A stretch of 64,000 nt of DNA, taken from an uncultured Flavobacteriales bacterium (lineage in GTDB: Bacteria; Bacteroidota; Bacteroidia; Flavobacteriales_E; Vicingaceae). The stretch covers positions 98,311 through 162,310 of the forward strand of contig CAJQON010000004.1 of assembly GCA_905479995.1 (NCBI GenBank), read 5' to 3'. The first letter of the stretch is position 1. Each line of letters starts with the position of its first letter. Position numbers and translations under genes: made by a program. Below are positions 20,301 through 28,109 of this stretch, in pieces. Under the pieces are notes generated by a model that was not told where the DNA came from, searched no databases, and saw only the letters and a list, made by a program, of their open reading frames with translations.

Positions 20301-20779
20301 TTTGCTTCATTATCTAGAAATGCACAGTTTTGAAAAGTAACCCGAGATGAATCTATGTTGGAACTTGCAAATACATCAATAGCTCCAGCATTGGTATAAT
20401 TTTGAATTGTAAGATTCTCTATTACAACATCACTTCCTGTAATTGACATAAAAAAAGCTCCACCGTTAAAAATAGTAGAATTAACGCTCGCTCCAGTTAT
20501 TCTTATATCATCAATTGATAATGCCACATTAACATCGTTATAAGTTCCTCCATTTACCGTAATGGTATCTCCTGCAACATGACCATGTGTTGCTACTAAA
20601 TCGGCTAAAGCAAATTTTAGTGTTAAGTAAGGTGACCCAACTGCTCCATTACCAGCATTATTAACTCCAGCAACATCTACATAGTAATTTTGTTGTGCAT
20701 GTAACAAAACTGTAGAAAAAAACAAGGTTAAAAAAACTGCTATCTTAATTGTTTGCTTAAAAAGCTTAGGTATATTCAT
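17345..20779 (-). CDS. T9SS adhesin: beta-helix, triplicated Ig-like repeat, CHU_C domain
   Basis: This 1144-residue secreted protein has a signal peptide ending LLHAQQ near residue 29. About residues 30-470 form a right-handed parallel beta-helix of the choice-of-anchor/polymorphic-membrane-protein type (GGAIYIG, GGAIFIDGN, EGGAIYFSNSSG). A PKD-like segment follows, then three nearly identical 80-residue repeats at 558-797 (start PTGDAGNASYDICAGDS). SprB-type repeats cover about 800-970. A module starting DDYATTPENI (about 985-1060) precedes the CHU_C domain (GLSPNDDGINETFYIENI to the end). It is the first gene of the operon with PorP/SprF and the PorE-like gene. The GGAI-rich helix resembles autotransporter passenger domains; a binding role is likely but unproven. 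Confidence 0.85.
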   Translation of the reverse strand: MNIPKLFKQTIKIAVFLTLFFSTVLLHAQQNYYVDVAGVNNAGNGAVGSPYLTLKFALADLVATHGHVAGDTITVNGGTYNDVNVALSIDDIRITGASVNSTIFNGGAFFMSITGSDVVIENLTIQNYTNAGAIDVFASSNIDSSRVTFQNCAFLDNEANVPFDVNPGGAIYIGVAGGMLPAVVKLDDCQFVGNIAEDFINLGGGAIFIDGNSRLEVTSSRFLCNSPASAGLTQYEGGAIYFSNSSGSFVDCFFAGNKVYNQQGGAIVGDDATSTQFINITSTVFTENRAREGAAVFIYNNYNLNMTNCLIFDNDLITGSGNGGVINSSGGNNNVVILNSTIADNNDAGGTGDPRGIVNSSSNTFIVDNCIVWGNDEEDIWDFGGGMVVSNTVIDPTPGNNFTNGGGNSTTNPSFIGAPDYTLQGASIAIGLANGALEPTTDITGFVRASTTSGAYEFGATTLGFNTTCALILPCVAEAGSAVTICEGDSTVIGGAPSASGGNGNPFTYAWLPATNIDDPTIANPTVFPTTTTTYYLTIDNGDCNVVDSIVVTVTPLPLPTGDAGNVSYDICAGDSVQIGVAPVVGIVYSWSPVLGLSNPNISEPMAGPIDTTVYYLSVAQGACTNPNVDSTTVNVLPLPTGDAGNASYDICAGDSVQIGVAPVVGIVYSWSPVLGLSNPNSSNPMAGPSDTTVYYLTVSQGVCTNTNVDSTTVNVQALPTGDAGNASYDICAGDSVQIGVAPVVGIVYSWSPVLGLSNPNISNPMAGPNDTTVYYLSVTQGLCTNPNVDSTTVNVMPLPVIDTTLMVVTDASCNSSNGSIVGVTVTGVPTFLYSWSNGSTQVDTTLNLLNQPLGNYTLTVTDGNNCTSFMGPVQINGGNPPVINLDSIVLVDPSCNLANGSITNVLVTGGTMPYSYVWTLNNVVIDTTPAINQLLGGWYVLTVTDSLGCFGVDSVFVTSSANVTVVANDDYATTPENIAVQINPSNNDQGGSGVNVLWGPFNGVATGSVLYTPNTSFFGRDSISYEICDLVCVNICDTAIIYITIQKDRPIHIYNGLSPNDDGINETFYIENIDLFPENELTIYNRWGDQVYTAAPYNNEWDGTSQTSGIKLMGNKVVDGTYFFILKLKPDAEPVNGTIDLRR
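18389..19108. repeat. Three tandem in-frame 240-bp repeats inside the adhesin gene
   Basis: Three head-to-tail units of exactly 240 bp (80 codons) encode near-identical Ig/PKD-like domains. Long stretches such as ATTCCTACTACTGGCGCTAC are unchanged in all three units. Differences are concentrated in a few codons (for example SEPMAGPID, SNPMAGPSD and SNPMAGPND). The near-identity at the DNA level implies recent duplication or ongoing homogenisation, and copy number may vary between strains. Confidence 0.95.
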
Positions 20780-20927
20780 AATCTGATAGGTTTATTCCAA
20801 TAAAAGTATAGAAAGGAACACTTAAAAATAAGGATAATAAACAAACAAATTAAAAACTCTGATTTTAATATTTGACAAGTTAAGCCTAAAACTAGAACAT
20901 ATCGCTAAATTGGAAAAAAGAAAGACA

Positions 20928-21071
20928 CTAATGAAAACTCATCAACAAAAAAGAAAATAATCCAAAAACCAAACCAACAACAACAAAAACAACCAGCACC
21001 TTTTCTCGTATAGAAATATTTTCTTTAGTCTGAAAAAGCTCGTGAAAAATTAGCGAAATCACTCTAGTCAT
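20928..21071 (-). CDS. Small single-span membrane protein (47 residues), unknown
   Basis: This ORF starts with ATG, ends in TAG and lies 8 bases after the stop codon of the type A T9SS cargo gene on the same strand, as a translationally coupled gene would. The product has an amphipathic, charged N-terminal half (about residues 1-24, with FHELFQTKENISIREK) and one transmembrane helix (about 25-44, KVLVVFVVVGLVFGLFSFLL). It ends with a short polar tail. It is below the length at which most gene finders report ORFs. I do not recognise the family. Codon use looks like that of its neighbours. Whether it is translated needs evidence from homologues. Confidence 0.45.
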   Translation of the reverse strand: MTRVISLIFHELFQTKENISIREKVLVVFVVVGLVFGLFSFLLMSFH

Positions 21072-21079
21072 GCTATACA

Positions 21080-22831
21080 TTATTGTGTTACAAAAAGTTT
21101 TTCAGTTATTACAACATCCCCTAAAACAATATGGACCAAATAAATTGAAACACCAACTGATCTTTCAATTTTTAAGGCTGATTGCCCAACACCCTGATCA
21201 ACTTCTAATTGTTTTTGACCAACAAGCCTTCCCTGTATGTCATAAACCAGCACCTTCATATTCTGATGCACTGAAGAAAGGTAATTTATCTCAATTTCAT
21301 TTTTAGACAAAAAACCTACAGCCAATATTTGATCTTTATTTCCAACACAGTTAGAGACAGAAAGAATGTTAGAATAGGAGAAATAATTATTAAAATCGAC
21401 TTGTTTCAATCGATAATAAGCATCGTTTTGATTCGCTTCATTATCAACAAAAGTATAACTTAAAGCAACAGAAGAATTTCCTGCCCCTCTCACTCTACCA
21501 ATGGATTGAAAAACAAAGTTTTCACCTGCTTTTTGAATCTCAAAATAATCATTATTCATTTCCGAACCTGTACTCCAATTTAACTCAACAGCATCCCCCT
21601 TACACTCTCCATCAAACATAGCCAATTCAATTGGCAATGGCACACAAATACTAACATTAACAGTATCAACTTGATCCTCACAAACTCCTCCTCCAGAAAT
21701 GGTAACATAATAAGTTGTTGGAACTAAAGGGTTAAACGTTTGATTTGCCCCACCAACATTAACTACAACACCATCGGTAGAGTTCCAAATATAAGTTGCT
21801 GCAGAAGGACCTGTAGCAGCTAAACTTACAGGATCTCCAGCACAAACCTCTTGAGCTGCTCCTGCATCCAATAAATTTACTCCAGCATTAACTCCTATCG
21901 TAAAATCGCAATCATCACCAGTATTTCCATCAGTCATTATATAATAGGTTTCTCCCACAGTTAGCCCAGTAGCAGTTAACTGAAAATTACCAGAATGACT
22001 TCCATCAGACAAACTACAATCCGACATTCGAGTAAGAGAAGATCCATCATAGCTTAAAATTGCGGCCTGAATTCCATTTGAACATCCACCTCCTAGCGTT
22101 ACACTAAAATCAAAAATAACTCCAGTAGAATCAGCTATAAATTTTAGCCAACTATTGTTTTCTATAGTTCCTAAAAAATTCTTTGACGAAGGACAATTCC
22201 CTCCATTTGGATTTAAATCCACAGGATAATCCTCACCAAAATCAGAACTTGTATTACCACAATAGTCGGTATTATTACAAATATATGGCGCACCTCCAAA
22301 CAAATCAGTCGCAGGCTCATTTGCGCCACAAGCCAAAGAGTCCACGCAGCTCACACAAGCATCCCAACCATCATTATTATTAGATCCATCTGTTTTAAAT
22401 CGAAAAGTAATACACCTACTTGAAGCCAACATTGTAAAATCACTAGTTTCATCAAAATAGGGCAAACGATCACTATTTCCTGCATTACCCGTAACAGCAT
22501 ACAACAATGGAGAACTCACACTAGGACCATCATAAATAAACAATGTATCTGTAGGATCAATTCTTTCTATAGTTAAATTTGATCCACAACCGAAATCAAA
22601 CTTCAACAACTTTCCTACATCAGCACAAAAAGTCAACGTATCATCTCTATTGTTATCATAATGTGTACTACCACTTCCACTATCAGCAAACCTCCCTGAA
22701 ACCGGACACGTTAAATTATAAACATTCCCATTGTTGGCAGCATTCATTCGAACAATCTGTGCACTACCAACAAACTGAAAAAGAAAACAAATAAACAATA
22801 AGACAATTCTCATAATAATTATTTTATTCAA
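21080..22831 (-). CDS. T9SS-secreted CUB-like protein, type A sorting domain
   Basis: This 583-residue protein has a signal peptide ending GSAQ near residue 24. A CUB-like domain covers about 26-165 (DTLFIYDGPSVSSPLL, CITFRFKTDGSNNNDGW, paired cysteines). A domain near 170-320 has YIMTDGNTGDDCDF, typical of Bacteroidota secreted proteins. An Ig/PKD-like segment with CAGDPVSLAATGP follows. From about residue 395 comes a segment with the common ELNWSTGSEMNNDYFEIQKA motif. It ends with a type A T9SS domain (YDIQGRLVGQKQLEVDQG, ending TEKLFVTQ). The architecture indicates an exported cell-surface or released protein. A specific activity is not evident. Confidence 0.82.
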   Translation of the reverse strand: MNKIIIMRIVLLFICFLFQFVGSAQIVRMNAANNGNVYNLTCPVSGRFADSGSGSTHYDNNRDDTLTFCADVGKLLKFDFGCGSNLTIERIDPTDTLFIYDGPSVSSPLLYAVTGNAGNSDRLPYFDETSDFTMLASSRCITFRFKTDGSNNNDGWDACVSCVDSLACGANEPATDLFGGAPYICNNTDYCGNTSSDFGEDYPVDLNPNGGNCPSSKNFLGTIENNSWLKFIADSTGVIFDFSVTLGGGCSNGIQAAILSYDGSSLTRMSDCSLSDGSHSGNFQLTATGLTVGETYYIMTDGNTGDDCDFTIGVNAGVNLLDAGAAQEVCAGDPVSLAATGPSAATYIWNSTDGVVVNVGGANQTFNPLVPTTYYVTISGGGVCEDQVDTVNVSICVPLPIELAMFDGECKGDAVELNWSTGSEMNNDYFEIQKAGENFVFQSIGRVRGAGNSSVALSYTFVDNEANQNDAYYRLKQVDFNNYFSYSNILSVSNCVGNKDQILAVGFLSKNEIEINYLSSVHQNMKVLVYDIQGRLVGQKQLEVDQGVGQSALKIERSVGVSIYLVHIVLGDVVITEKLFVTQ

Positions 22832-22903
22832 AAATAGATTGAAAAGCGCTAAACAATATGGCTAAAAATTGCTAGTTTTAAAAAGTCTGATATAAAAACT
22901 ACT

Positions 22904-24367
22904 ATGAACAGCAAAAAAGAACCCCTATTTAGTCTAATCCAATCATTAACAATGAGTGAGAAACGATTTTTCAAAATCTTTTCACAACGACACATAATAG
23001 GTGAAATAAACCAATACCTACTCCTGTTCAACTACATTGATCAAAACCCCAATTGCACTTCCGAGGAAGTTGCCAAGAAATCTTTCGTAAAAAATTTATC
23101 GGCAGAAAAAAACTACCTGTATCGACTAATCTTAAAAGCACTAAATTCATATTACTATGAATTTAGCCACAAAATGAAAGTACAAAACGCCATTACTAAT
23201 GCCGAAATTTTGGCATTTAAAGGACTGGAAGACCAAGCTTTAAAACTCTTAATAAAAGGAGAAAAGCTAGCAGAAAGTGCCGAACTTTTTTCGCAATTAC
23301 TCACAATTAAGCAAACCCAATTTGAAATTCTATCTAAAAAAGCCAGATACACCTTAGCTTATGATAAAATTGATGAAATTAAATCCATCAGCATCCAAAA
23401 TAGAGAGTTTACAGAAACTGAACTTAAAGCCACTAAACTTTATGAATTAAGACAAAAAACAGGCGGATTAAGAAGCAAAGATGACTTAGCAGAATATGAA
23501 GAGTTTTTTAATAAAAAACCTAAAGACTCACTCCTTTCTAAAAAAGCTCTTTTATTTAACATCAGTCTAAGCATTACTTATGCTCATGCCATAAAAGATT
23601 TTGAACAAGAAACGGAAAGTTTACTTCAGATTATTGCGTTATATGAAGAGAATGAATTTTTGATAGAGTATTCTACCAAAGGCTATATTTCTAGTCTTTA
23701 TAATTTAGCAAATACCTACCGTAATTTAGGTGAATTTGATGAAGCCCTAAAAACATTAGATAAAATAAACGTATTAGCTAACCACAAACTTATTACAGCT
23801 TCCAAATTTTTAAGTGCCTACATCTTTTACCTCTCTTATAACTTACGTTTATACATCCATATTATTTTAAATGACTATGACAAAGCTCTTACCATTTACG
23901 GAGCTATAAAAAAGAACTACCCCGAACTTCAATTAAACATAAACAAAGCTATTGTTTATGAGCATTTAATGCTCGTTATAAGAATTCATGTGGAATTTAA
24001 AAACTTTAAAAAAGCCCTAAGATATAGCAACATAATAATTAATGATACAGACTTTAAACATCGTGAAGACATTCATAGCTACATCCGACTTCTTAATCTT
24101 GTCATTCATTTTGAGCTAAAAAATGACTTTACCCTCGATTACCTTTCTTCATCTACTTTTAACTATTTAAAACGTAAACAACGACTTTACAAAACCGAAA
24201 AAGAGGTCATAAAGTTTATTACAAAATTCCACAATGGAAAAATATCCTCACTAGCAAAAGCAAATGATAATCTAAAACTTTTAAAAGAAGATCCTTACGA
24301 AAAAGTAATGTTTAACCTATTTGATTTTCAAGAATGGTGCGACACAAAACTTCAAAAGTTGCAATAG
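22904..24367 (+). CDS. TPR-like all-helical protein, unknown function
   Basis: This 487-residue cytosolic protein has no signal or membrane segment. The sequence is strongly helical and rich in Lys, Glu, Leu and Tyr. Weak tetratricopeptide-like spacing is seen around residues 95-180 (GLEDQALKLLIKGEKLAES) and 260-400 (NLANTYRNLGEFDEALKTLDKI). The N-terminus LIQSLTMSEKRFFKIFSQRH looks like the conserved start of a Bacteroidota hypothetical family. It is divergently transcribed from the T9SS cargo gene (72-base intergenic region) and converges on nth with one base between stop codons. I cannot assign a function. Confidence 0.7.
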   Translation: MNSKKEPLFSLIQSLTMSEKRFFKIFSQRHIIGEINQYLLLFNYIDQNPNCTSEEVAKKSFVKNLSAEKNYLYRLILKALNSYYYEFSHKMKVQNAITNAEILAFKGLEDQALKLLIKGEKLAESAELFSQLLTIKQTQFEILSKKARYTLAYDKIDEIKSISIQNREFTETELKATKLYELRQKTGGLRSKDDLAEYEEFFNKKPKDSLLSKKALLFNISLSITYAHAIKDFEQETESLLQIIALYEENEFLIEYSTKGYISSLYNLANTYRNLGEFDEALKTLDKINVLANHKLITASKFLSAYIFYLSYNLRLYIHIILNDYDKALTIYGAIKKNYPELQLNINKAIVYEHLMLVIRIHVEFKNFKKALRYSNIIINDTDFKHREDIHSYIRLLNLVIHFELKNDFTLDYLSSSTFNYLKRKQRLYKTEKEVIKFITKFHNGKISSLAKANDNLKLLKEDPYEKVMFNLFDFQEWCDTKLQKLQ

Positions 24368-24368
24368 C

Positions 24369-25004
24369 CTAATTAAGAGGAAAGGATTTACAAATTTTAG
24401 TAATGGCACACTCATCACATTTGGGTTTTCGAGCCATACAAACATACCTGCCGTGCAATATTAACCAATGATGTGCCAAGGGTATAACATCTTTACTAAA
24501 ATGCTTTACCAACTCTTTTTCCGATTCCAATGGGTTTTTGGCATTATTGGTTAATCCCAATCTATTTGCTACTCTAAAAACATGAGTATCAACTGCCATA
24601 GTAGGTTTATTGTAAATTACGCTCGCAATTACATTGGCTGTTTTCCTGCCAACTCCAGGCATCGATTGTAAATCATCCACATCAGATGGAACAACATTAT
24701 TAAATTCGTTTAACAAAATCTTAGCCATACCAACCAAATGTTTCGCTTTGTTGTTTGGATAGCTAATACTTCTAATGTATTCAAAAACTTCTGCAACATC
24801 AGCTTCTGCCAATGATTCAGCTTCTGGAAATCGTTTAAACAAATCCTTAGTAACTATATTCACTCGCTTATCTGTACATTGAGCAGACAAAATAACTGCC
24901 ACTAATAATTCATACGGATTAGTATAATCTAATTCCGTTTTCGGAGCAGGTTGGTGCTCACTAAAATAAGCTACAAATTGCTCATAACGTTCTTTTTTTG
25001 TCAT
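24369..25004 (-). CDS. nth: Endonuclease III (DNA glycosylase/AP lyase), Nth
   Basis: It removes oxidised pyrimidines and nicks abasic sites in base-excision repair. The helix-hairpin-helix LQSMPGVGRKTANVIA carries the catalytic lysine (K121). The catalytic aspartate (D139) is in AVDTHVFRVANRLG. The [4Fe-4S] ligands C189, C196, C199 and C205 have the canonical C-x6-C-x2-C-x5-C spacing. At 211 residues it matches E. coli Nth. A TATTTTTG box lies 4 bases before the ATG, suggesting a leaderless transcript. Confidence 0.96.
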   Translation of the reverse strand: MTKKERYEQFVAYFSEHQPAPKTELDYTNPYELLVAVILSAQCTDKRVNIVTKDLFKRFPEAESLAEADVAEVFEYIRSISYPNNKAKHLVGMAKILLNEFNNVVPSDVDDLQSMPGVGRKTANVIASVIYNKPTMAVDTHVFRVANRLGLTNNAKNPLESEKELVKHFSKDVIPLAHHWLILHGRYVCMARKPKCDECAITKICKSFPLN

Positions 25005-25008
25005 AAAA

Positions 25009-25016
25009 CAAAAATA
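25009..25016 (-). promoter_or_regulatory. -7 box TATTTTTG of nth, adjacent to the start codon
   Basis: On the minus strand TATTTTTG matches TAnnTTTG and is followed by TTTT and then the nth ATG. The predicted transcription start coincides with the start codon within a base or two. No clear TTG -33 element is seen 19-21 bases upstream. Confidence 0.5.
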
Positions 25017-25064
25017 CAGTTTTAAGCTGTTTATAATTCACTACTTTTATTTTCTGTTAAAATT

Positions 25065-26369
25065 ATGACTGAAATTGGACTGTCTATAGCTTATTTTATT
25101 CTCTTTTGCTTAGTAATAAGCAAGCTGAGTTTTTTTGCTGACAACATAATTAGTAAGAAATGGTTTATTGCCTTATTTAGCATTAAAGTTGTGGCTAGCA
25201 TAATTTTAACTGCAATTTACACTCGCTATTACACCAACAGAGAAACTGCTGATATCTTTAAATATTTTGATGACAGCCAGCACATGTTCAAAGCATTTCA
25301 GAGCAACCCCATTGATTTTTTTAAAATGATTTTCGCAATAGACAATGACAATGCCTATTTCACTTCAACATACTACCAACATATGCTGCATTGGGTAAGA
25401 CCCTATTCAGTAGATTTTTTTAGCGACAGTCACATCATTATTCGATTTAATGCTTTTGTTCGAATTTTCTCATTTGGTCAGTTTCAAGTGCATAATATTT
25501 TCATAAACTTCATCTCACTACTTGGACTTACAGCACTATACAAAACCTTTAAACCCTATTTAATTGGTAAAGAAAAAGCACTGTTCTATATCATCGCACT
25601 AATTCCATCAGCACTTTTTTGGGGTTCGGGTTTACTTAAAGAAAGCCTTATCTTTTTTGGACTTGGATTTTTATTGCTTCATTTCTTCAAATTATTAAAA
25701 AAGCCAACGCTCACAAGTACAGTAGTATGCTTATTATCCATCCTGCTCATTATGTTCACCAAATTTTATCTGTTGGCCGCTTTCGCAATCCCAATCACAG
25801 GATACCTTATTAATTCAATTGTAAAAAAACGAATCTATTTCGGCTACTTAATTGCCTCAATAACTTTAATTATTGTTGCATTACTCCTCCCTTTGGTTAA
25901 TCCCGATTTAGATATTATTTTTCAAATAGCAAACAAACAAAAAGCATTCTCTACATTTATAAGTAAAGTAGAAAATGGTAGTGGTTTTATATTGCCAGAA
26001 TTAAGTAACGCCTGGTCAATTATAAAATACACGCCCAATGCAATACTAAACACCTTAATAAGACCATTTCCATGGGAATGTCACACTCCATTTTTATGGA
26101 TGAACCTTTTGGAAAATATAGCTTTTATTTTGATTATTGTAATTACTATAGTTTTTCGAACTAAACAACTACCCCATAAAAACATTTTGTTTTTATTAAT
26201 TCTATTTAGCCTTGGACTATTAACTCTTATTGGACTAACCACCCCAGTTTTTGGAGCAATTATACGTTATAAAATACCCGCCCTATTATTTTTAATGGTG
26301 GCACTACTAATCATTATTGATCTTGAAAAACTTAAGCAAAAACATAAGTACTTAAGAAAATTATTATGA
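25065..26369 (+). CDS. Polytopic inner-membrane protein, unknown (polymerase/glycosyltransferase-like)
   Basis: This 434-residue protein has about ten hydrophobic helices spread over the whole length, starting at residue 5 (IAYFILFCLVISKLSFF). A longer polar loop lies at about residues 55-125 (TADIFKYFDDSQHMFKAF), after the second helix. A signature SGLLKESLIFFGLGFLLLH follows mid-protein. This topology resembles Wzy/EpsG-like or glycosyltransferase-type membrane proteins, but I see no decisive motif. The stop overlaps the next gene's ATG by four bases (ATGA), so the two are translationally coupled. A TACTTTTA box at 25042-25049 is a possible promoter. Confidence 0.65.
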   Translation: MTEIGLSIAYFILFCLVISKLSFFADNIISKKWFIALFSIKVVASIILTAIYTRYYTNRETADIFKYFDDSQHMFKAFQSNPIDFFKMIFAIDNDNAYFTSTYYQHMLHWVRPYSVDFFSDSHIIIRFNAFVRIFSFGQFQVHNIFINFISLLGLTALYKTFKPYLIGKEKALFYIIALIPSALFWGSGLLKESLIFFGLGFLLLHFFKLLKKPTLTSTVVCLLSILLIMFTKFYLLAAFAIPITGYLINSIVKKRIYFGYLIASITLIIVALLLPLVNPDLDIIFQIANKQKAFSTFISKVENGSGFILPELSNAWSIIKYTPNAILNTLIRPFPWECHTPFLWMNLLENIAFILIIVITIVFRTKQLPHKNILFLLILFSLGLLTLIGLTTPVFGAIIRYKIPALLFLMVALLIIIDLEKLKQKHKYLRKLL

Positions 26370-28108
26370 TAAAAACAATTAAATACAGCACACTACTTAG
26401 TGCACTATTACTATTAATTAGCTGTGGTGGACCAACTGAAAAAGTTGACTTATTGGTACATAACGCTAACATTTATACTGTAAATGATTTGTTTGAAGTA
26501 AGCCAAGCCATGGTAATAAACAATGGAAAAATAGTAGCCATTGGTGCAGAAAATAAAATTTTAAACAAATATAAGTTTGCTGCCGACAAAGTAATTGACG
26601 CAAAAAAAAGATTCATCTTCCCTGGGTTTATTGATGGACATTGCCACTTTATTAATTACTCCAAAAACTTGCAAGAAGTTAATTTGACTGGAACAAAATC
26701 TATGGATGAAGTGATAGACCGCGTTAAAGCATTTGCAAAAACCAACAACAACGAATGGATTATAGGTAGAGGTTGGGATCAGAATGACTGGGAAACAAAA
26801 GAGTTTCCAAACAGATTTGAACTCGACAAACTTTTTCCTAACCAACCTGTATTACTTACAAGGATTGACGGACATGCAGCATTGGCAAATAAAAAGGCAC
26901 TTCAAATTGCCGGAATAAACTCCGAAACAAAAATTGAAGGCGGTATTATCACCTCTACTTTTATTCCAAACGGAGACACCAACTGGGTTTTTGATGCCAA
27001 CTACCGAAAAGAACTATCCCACCAAGGTTATCCAAATTGGGAACCATTGGGAATTTTAGTTGACAATGCGATAGAATTAGTTGCAAAACACATTCCAGCA
27101 AACAGCCAAAACCAACTAACAAGTATGCTTATTAAAGCTGAACAAAAAATGTTTGAAGTTGGACTAACAACACTCGATGATGCTGGACTAAACAAGACAG
27201 AAATAGAATTAATTGACAAATTGCAACAAGAAAAAAAATTGAAAATTAAAATTTATGCAATGATTTCTGGTAATCAAGAAATGCTAGATTATTATCTCGC
27301 TAAAGGACCTTACAAAACCGATTTACTAAACGTTTGTTCTTTTAAGTTTTATGCCGATGGAGCGCTCGGATCTAGAGGAGCATGCTTACTAGAACCTTAT
27401 GCAGATTTAACCGAACAAGATCATTATGGATTAATGACAACCGATGAAGAGTTCTTTAATAAATATGCTCCACTACTCTATGAAAAAGGATTTCAGATGA
27501 ATACACATTGTATTGGAGATTCTGCCAACAGAATGGTTTTAGACATTTATGGTAAAACATTAAAAGGCGTTAACGACAAACGCTGGAGAATTGAACATGC
27601 ACAAGTCATACACTCTGAAGATTTCAAAAAATTTAACCAATTCACCATCATTCCATCCATACAATCTACCCACGCTACTTCAGATATGTATTGGGCAGAA
27701 GAACGCTTAGGAAACGAACGCATTAAAGGAGCTTATGCCTATAAAGAACTATTAGCGCAAAATGGCATGATTACTTTGGGTACCGACTTTCCTGTTGAAG
27801 GCATTAACCCAATGAATACCTTTTATGCTGCTGTAGTTAGAAAAGACAGCAAAGGATATCCAAAAGAAGGTTACCAGATGGAAAATGCATTATCTAGAAA
27901 AGAAGCACTAAAAGGAATGACTATTTGGGCCGCAATTGCAAATTTTGAAGAACTCGAAAAAGGAAGCTTAGAAGTTGGCAAAGCTGCCGACTTTATTATC
28001 TTAGACCAAGATTTAATTACTGCTCCTGAAGAAAACCTACTAAACATTAAAGTGTTGCAAACATTTATTAACGGGGAAAATGTTTTTTCTCGAGATCAAA
28101 CAAAATAA
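26366..28108 (+). CDS. YtcJ-like metal-dependent amidohydrolase, lipoprotein
   Basis: This 580-residue protein begins with a short signal and a lipobox (LLISCGG), so it is probably a periplasmic or outer-membrane lipoprotein. The amidohydrolase fold is clear. A beta-sandwich start (LLVHNANIYTV, MVINNGKIVAIG) is followed by the metal site FPGFIDGHCHF. GWDQNDW, DGHAALANKKAL and a carboxylate/histidine region FYADGALGSRGA come next. NTHCIGDSANRMVLD, RIEHAQVI, TLGTDFPVE and the closing GSLEVGKAADFIILD complete it. These are typical of the YtcJ/amidohydrolase_3 group, whose natural substrates are mostly unknown. It overlaps the membrane-protein gene upstream by 4 bases. Confidence 0.85.
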   Translation: MIKTIKYSTLLSALLLLISCGGPTEKVDLLVHNANIYTVNDLFEVSQAMVINNGKIVAIGAENKILNKYKFAADKVIDAKKRFIFPGFIDGHCHFINYSKNLQEVNLTGTKSMDEVIDRVKAFAKTNNNEWIIGRGWDQNDWETKEFPNRFELDKLFPNQPVLLTRIDGHAALANKKALQIAGINSETKIEGGIITSTFIPNGDTNWVFDANYRKELSHQGYPNWEPLGILVDNAIELVAKHIPANSQNQLTSMLIKAEQKMFEVGLTTLDDAGLNKTEIELIDKLQQEKKLKIKIYAMISGNQEMLDYYLAKGPYKTDLLNVCSFKFYADGALGSRGACLLEPYADLTEQDHYGLMTTDEEFFNKYAPLLYEKGFQMNTHCIGDSANRMVLDIYGKTLKGVNDKRWRIEHAQVIHSEDFKKFNQFTIIPSIQSTHATSDMYWAEERLGNERIKGAYAYKELLAQNGMITLGTDFPVEGINPMNTFYAAVVRKDSKGYPKEGYQMENALSRKEALKGMTIWAAIANFEELEKGSLEVGKAADFIILDQDLITAPEENLLNIKVLQTFINGENVFSRDQTK

Positions 28109-28109
28109 C

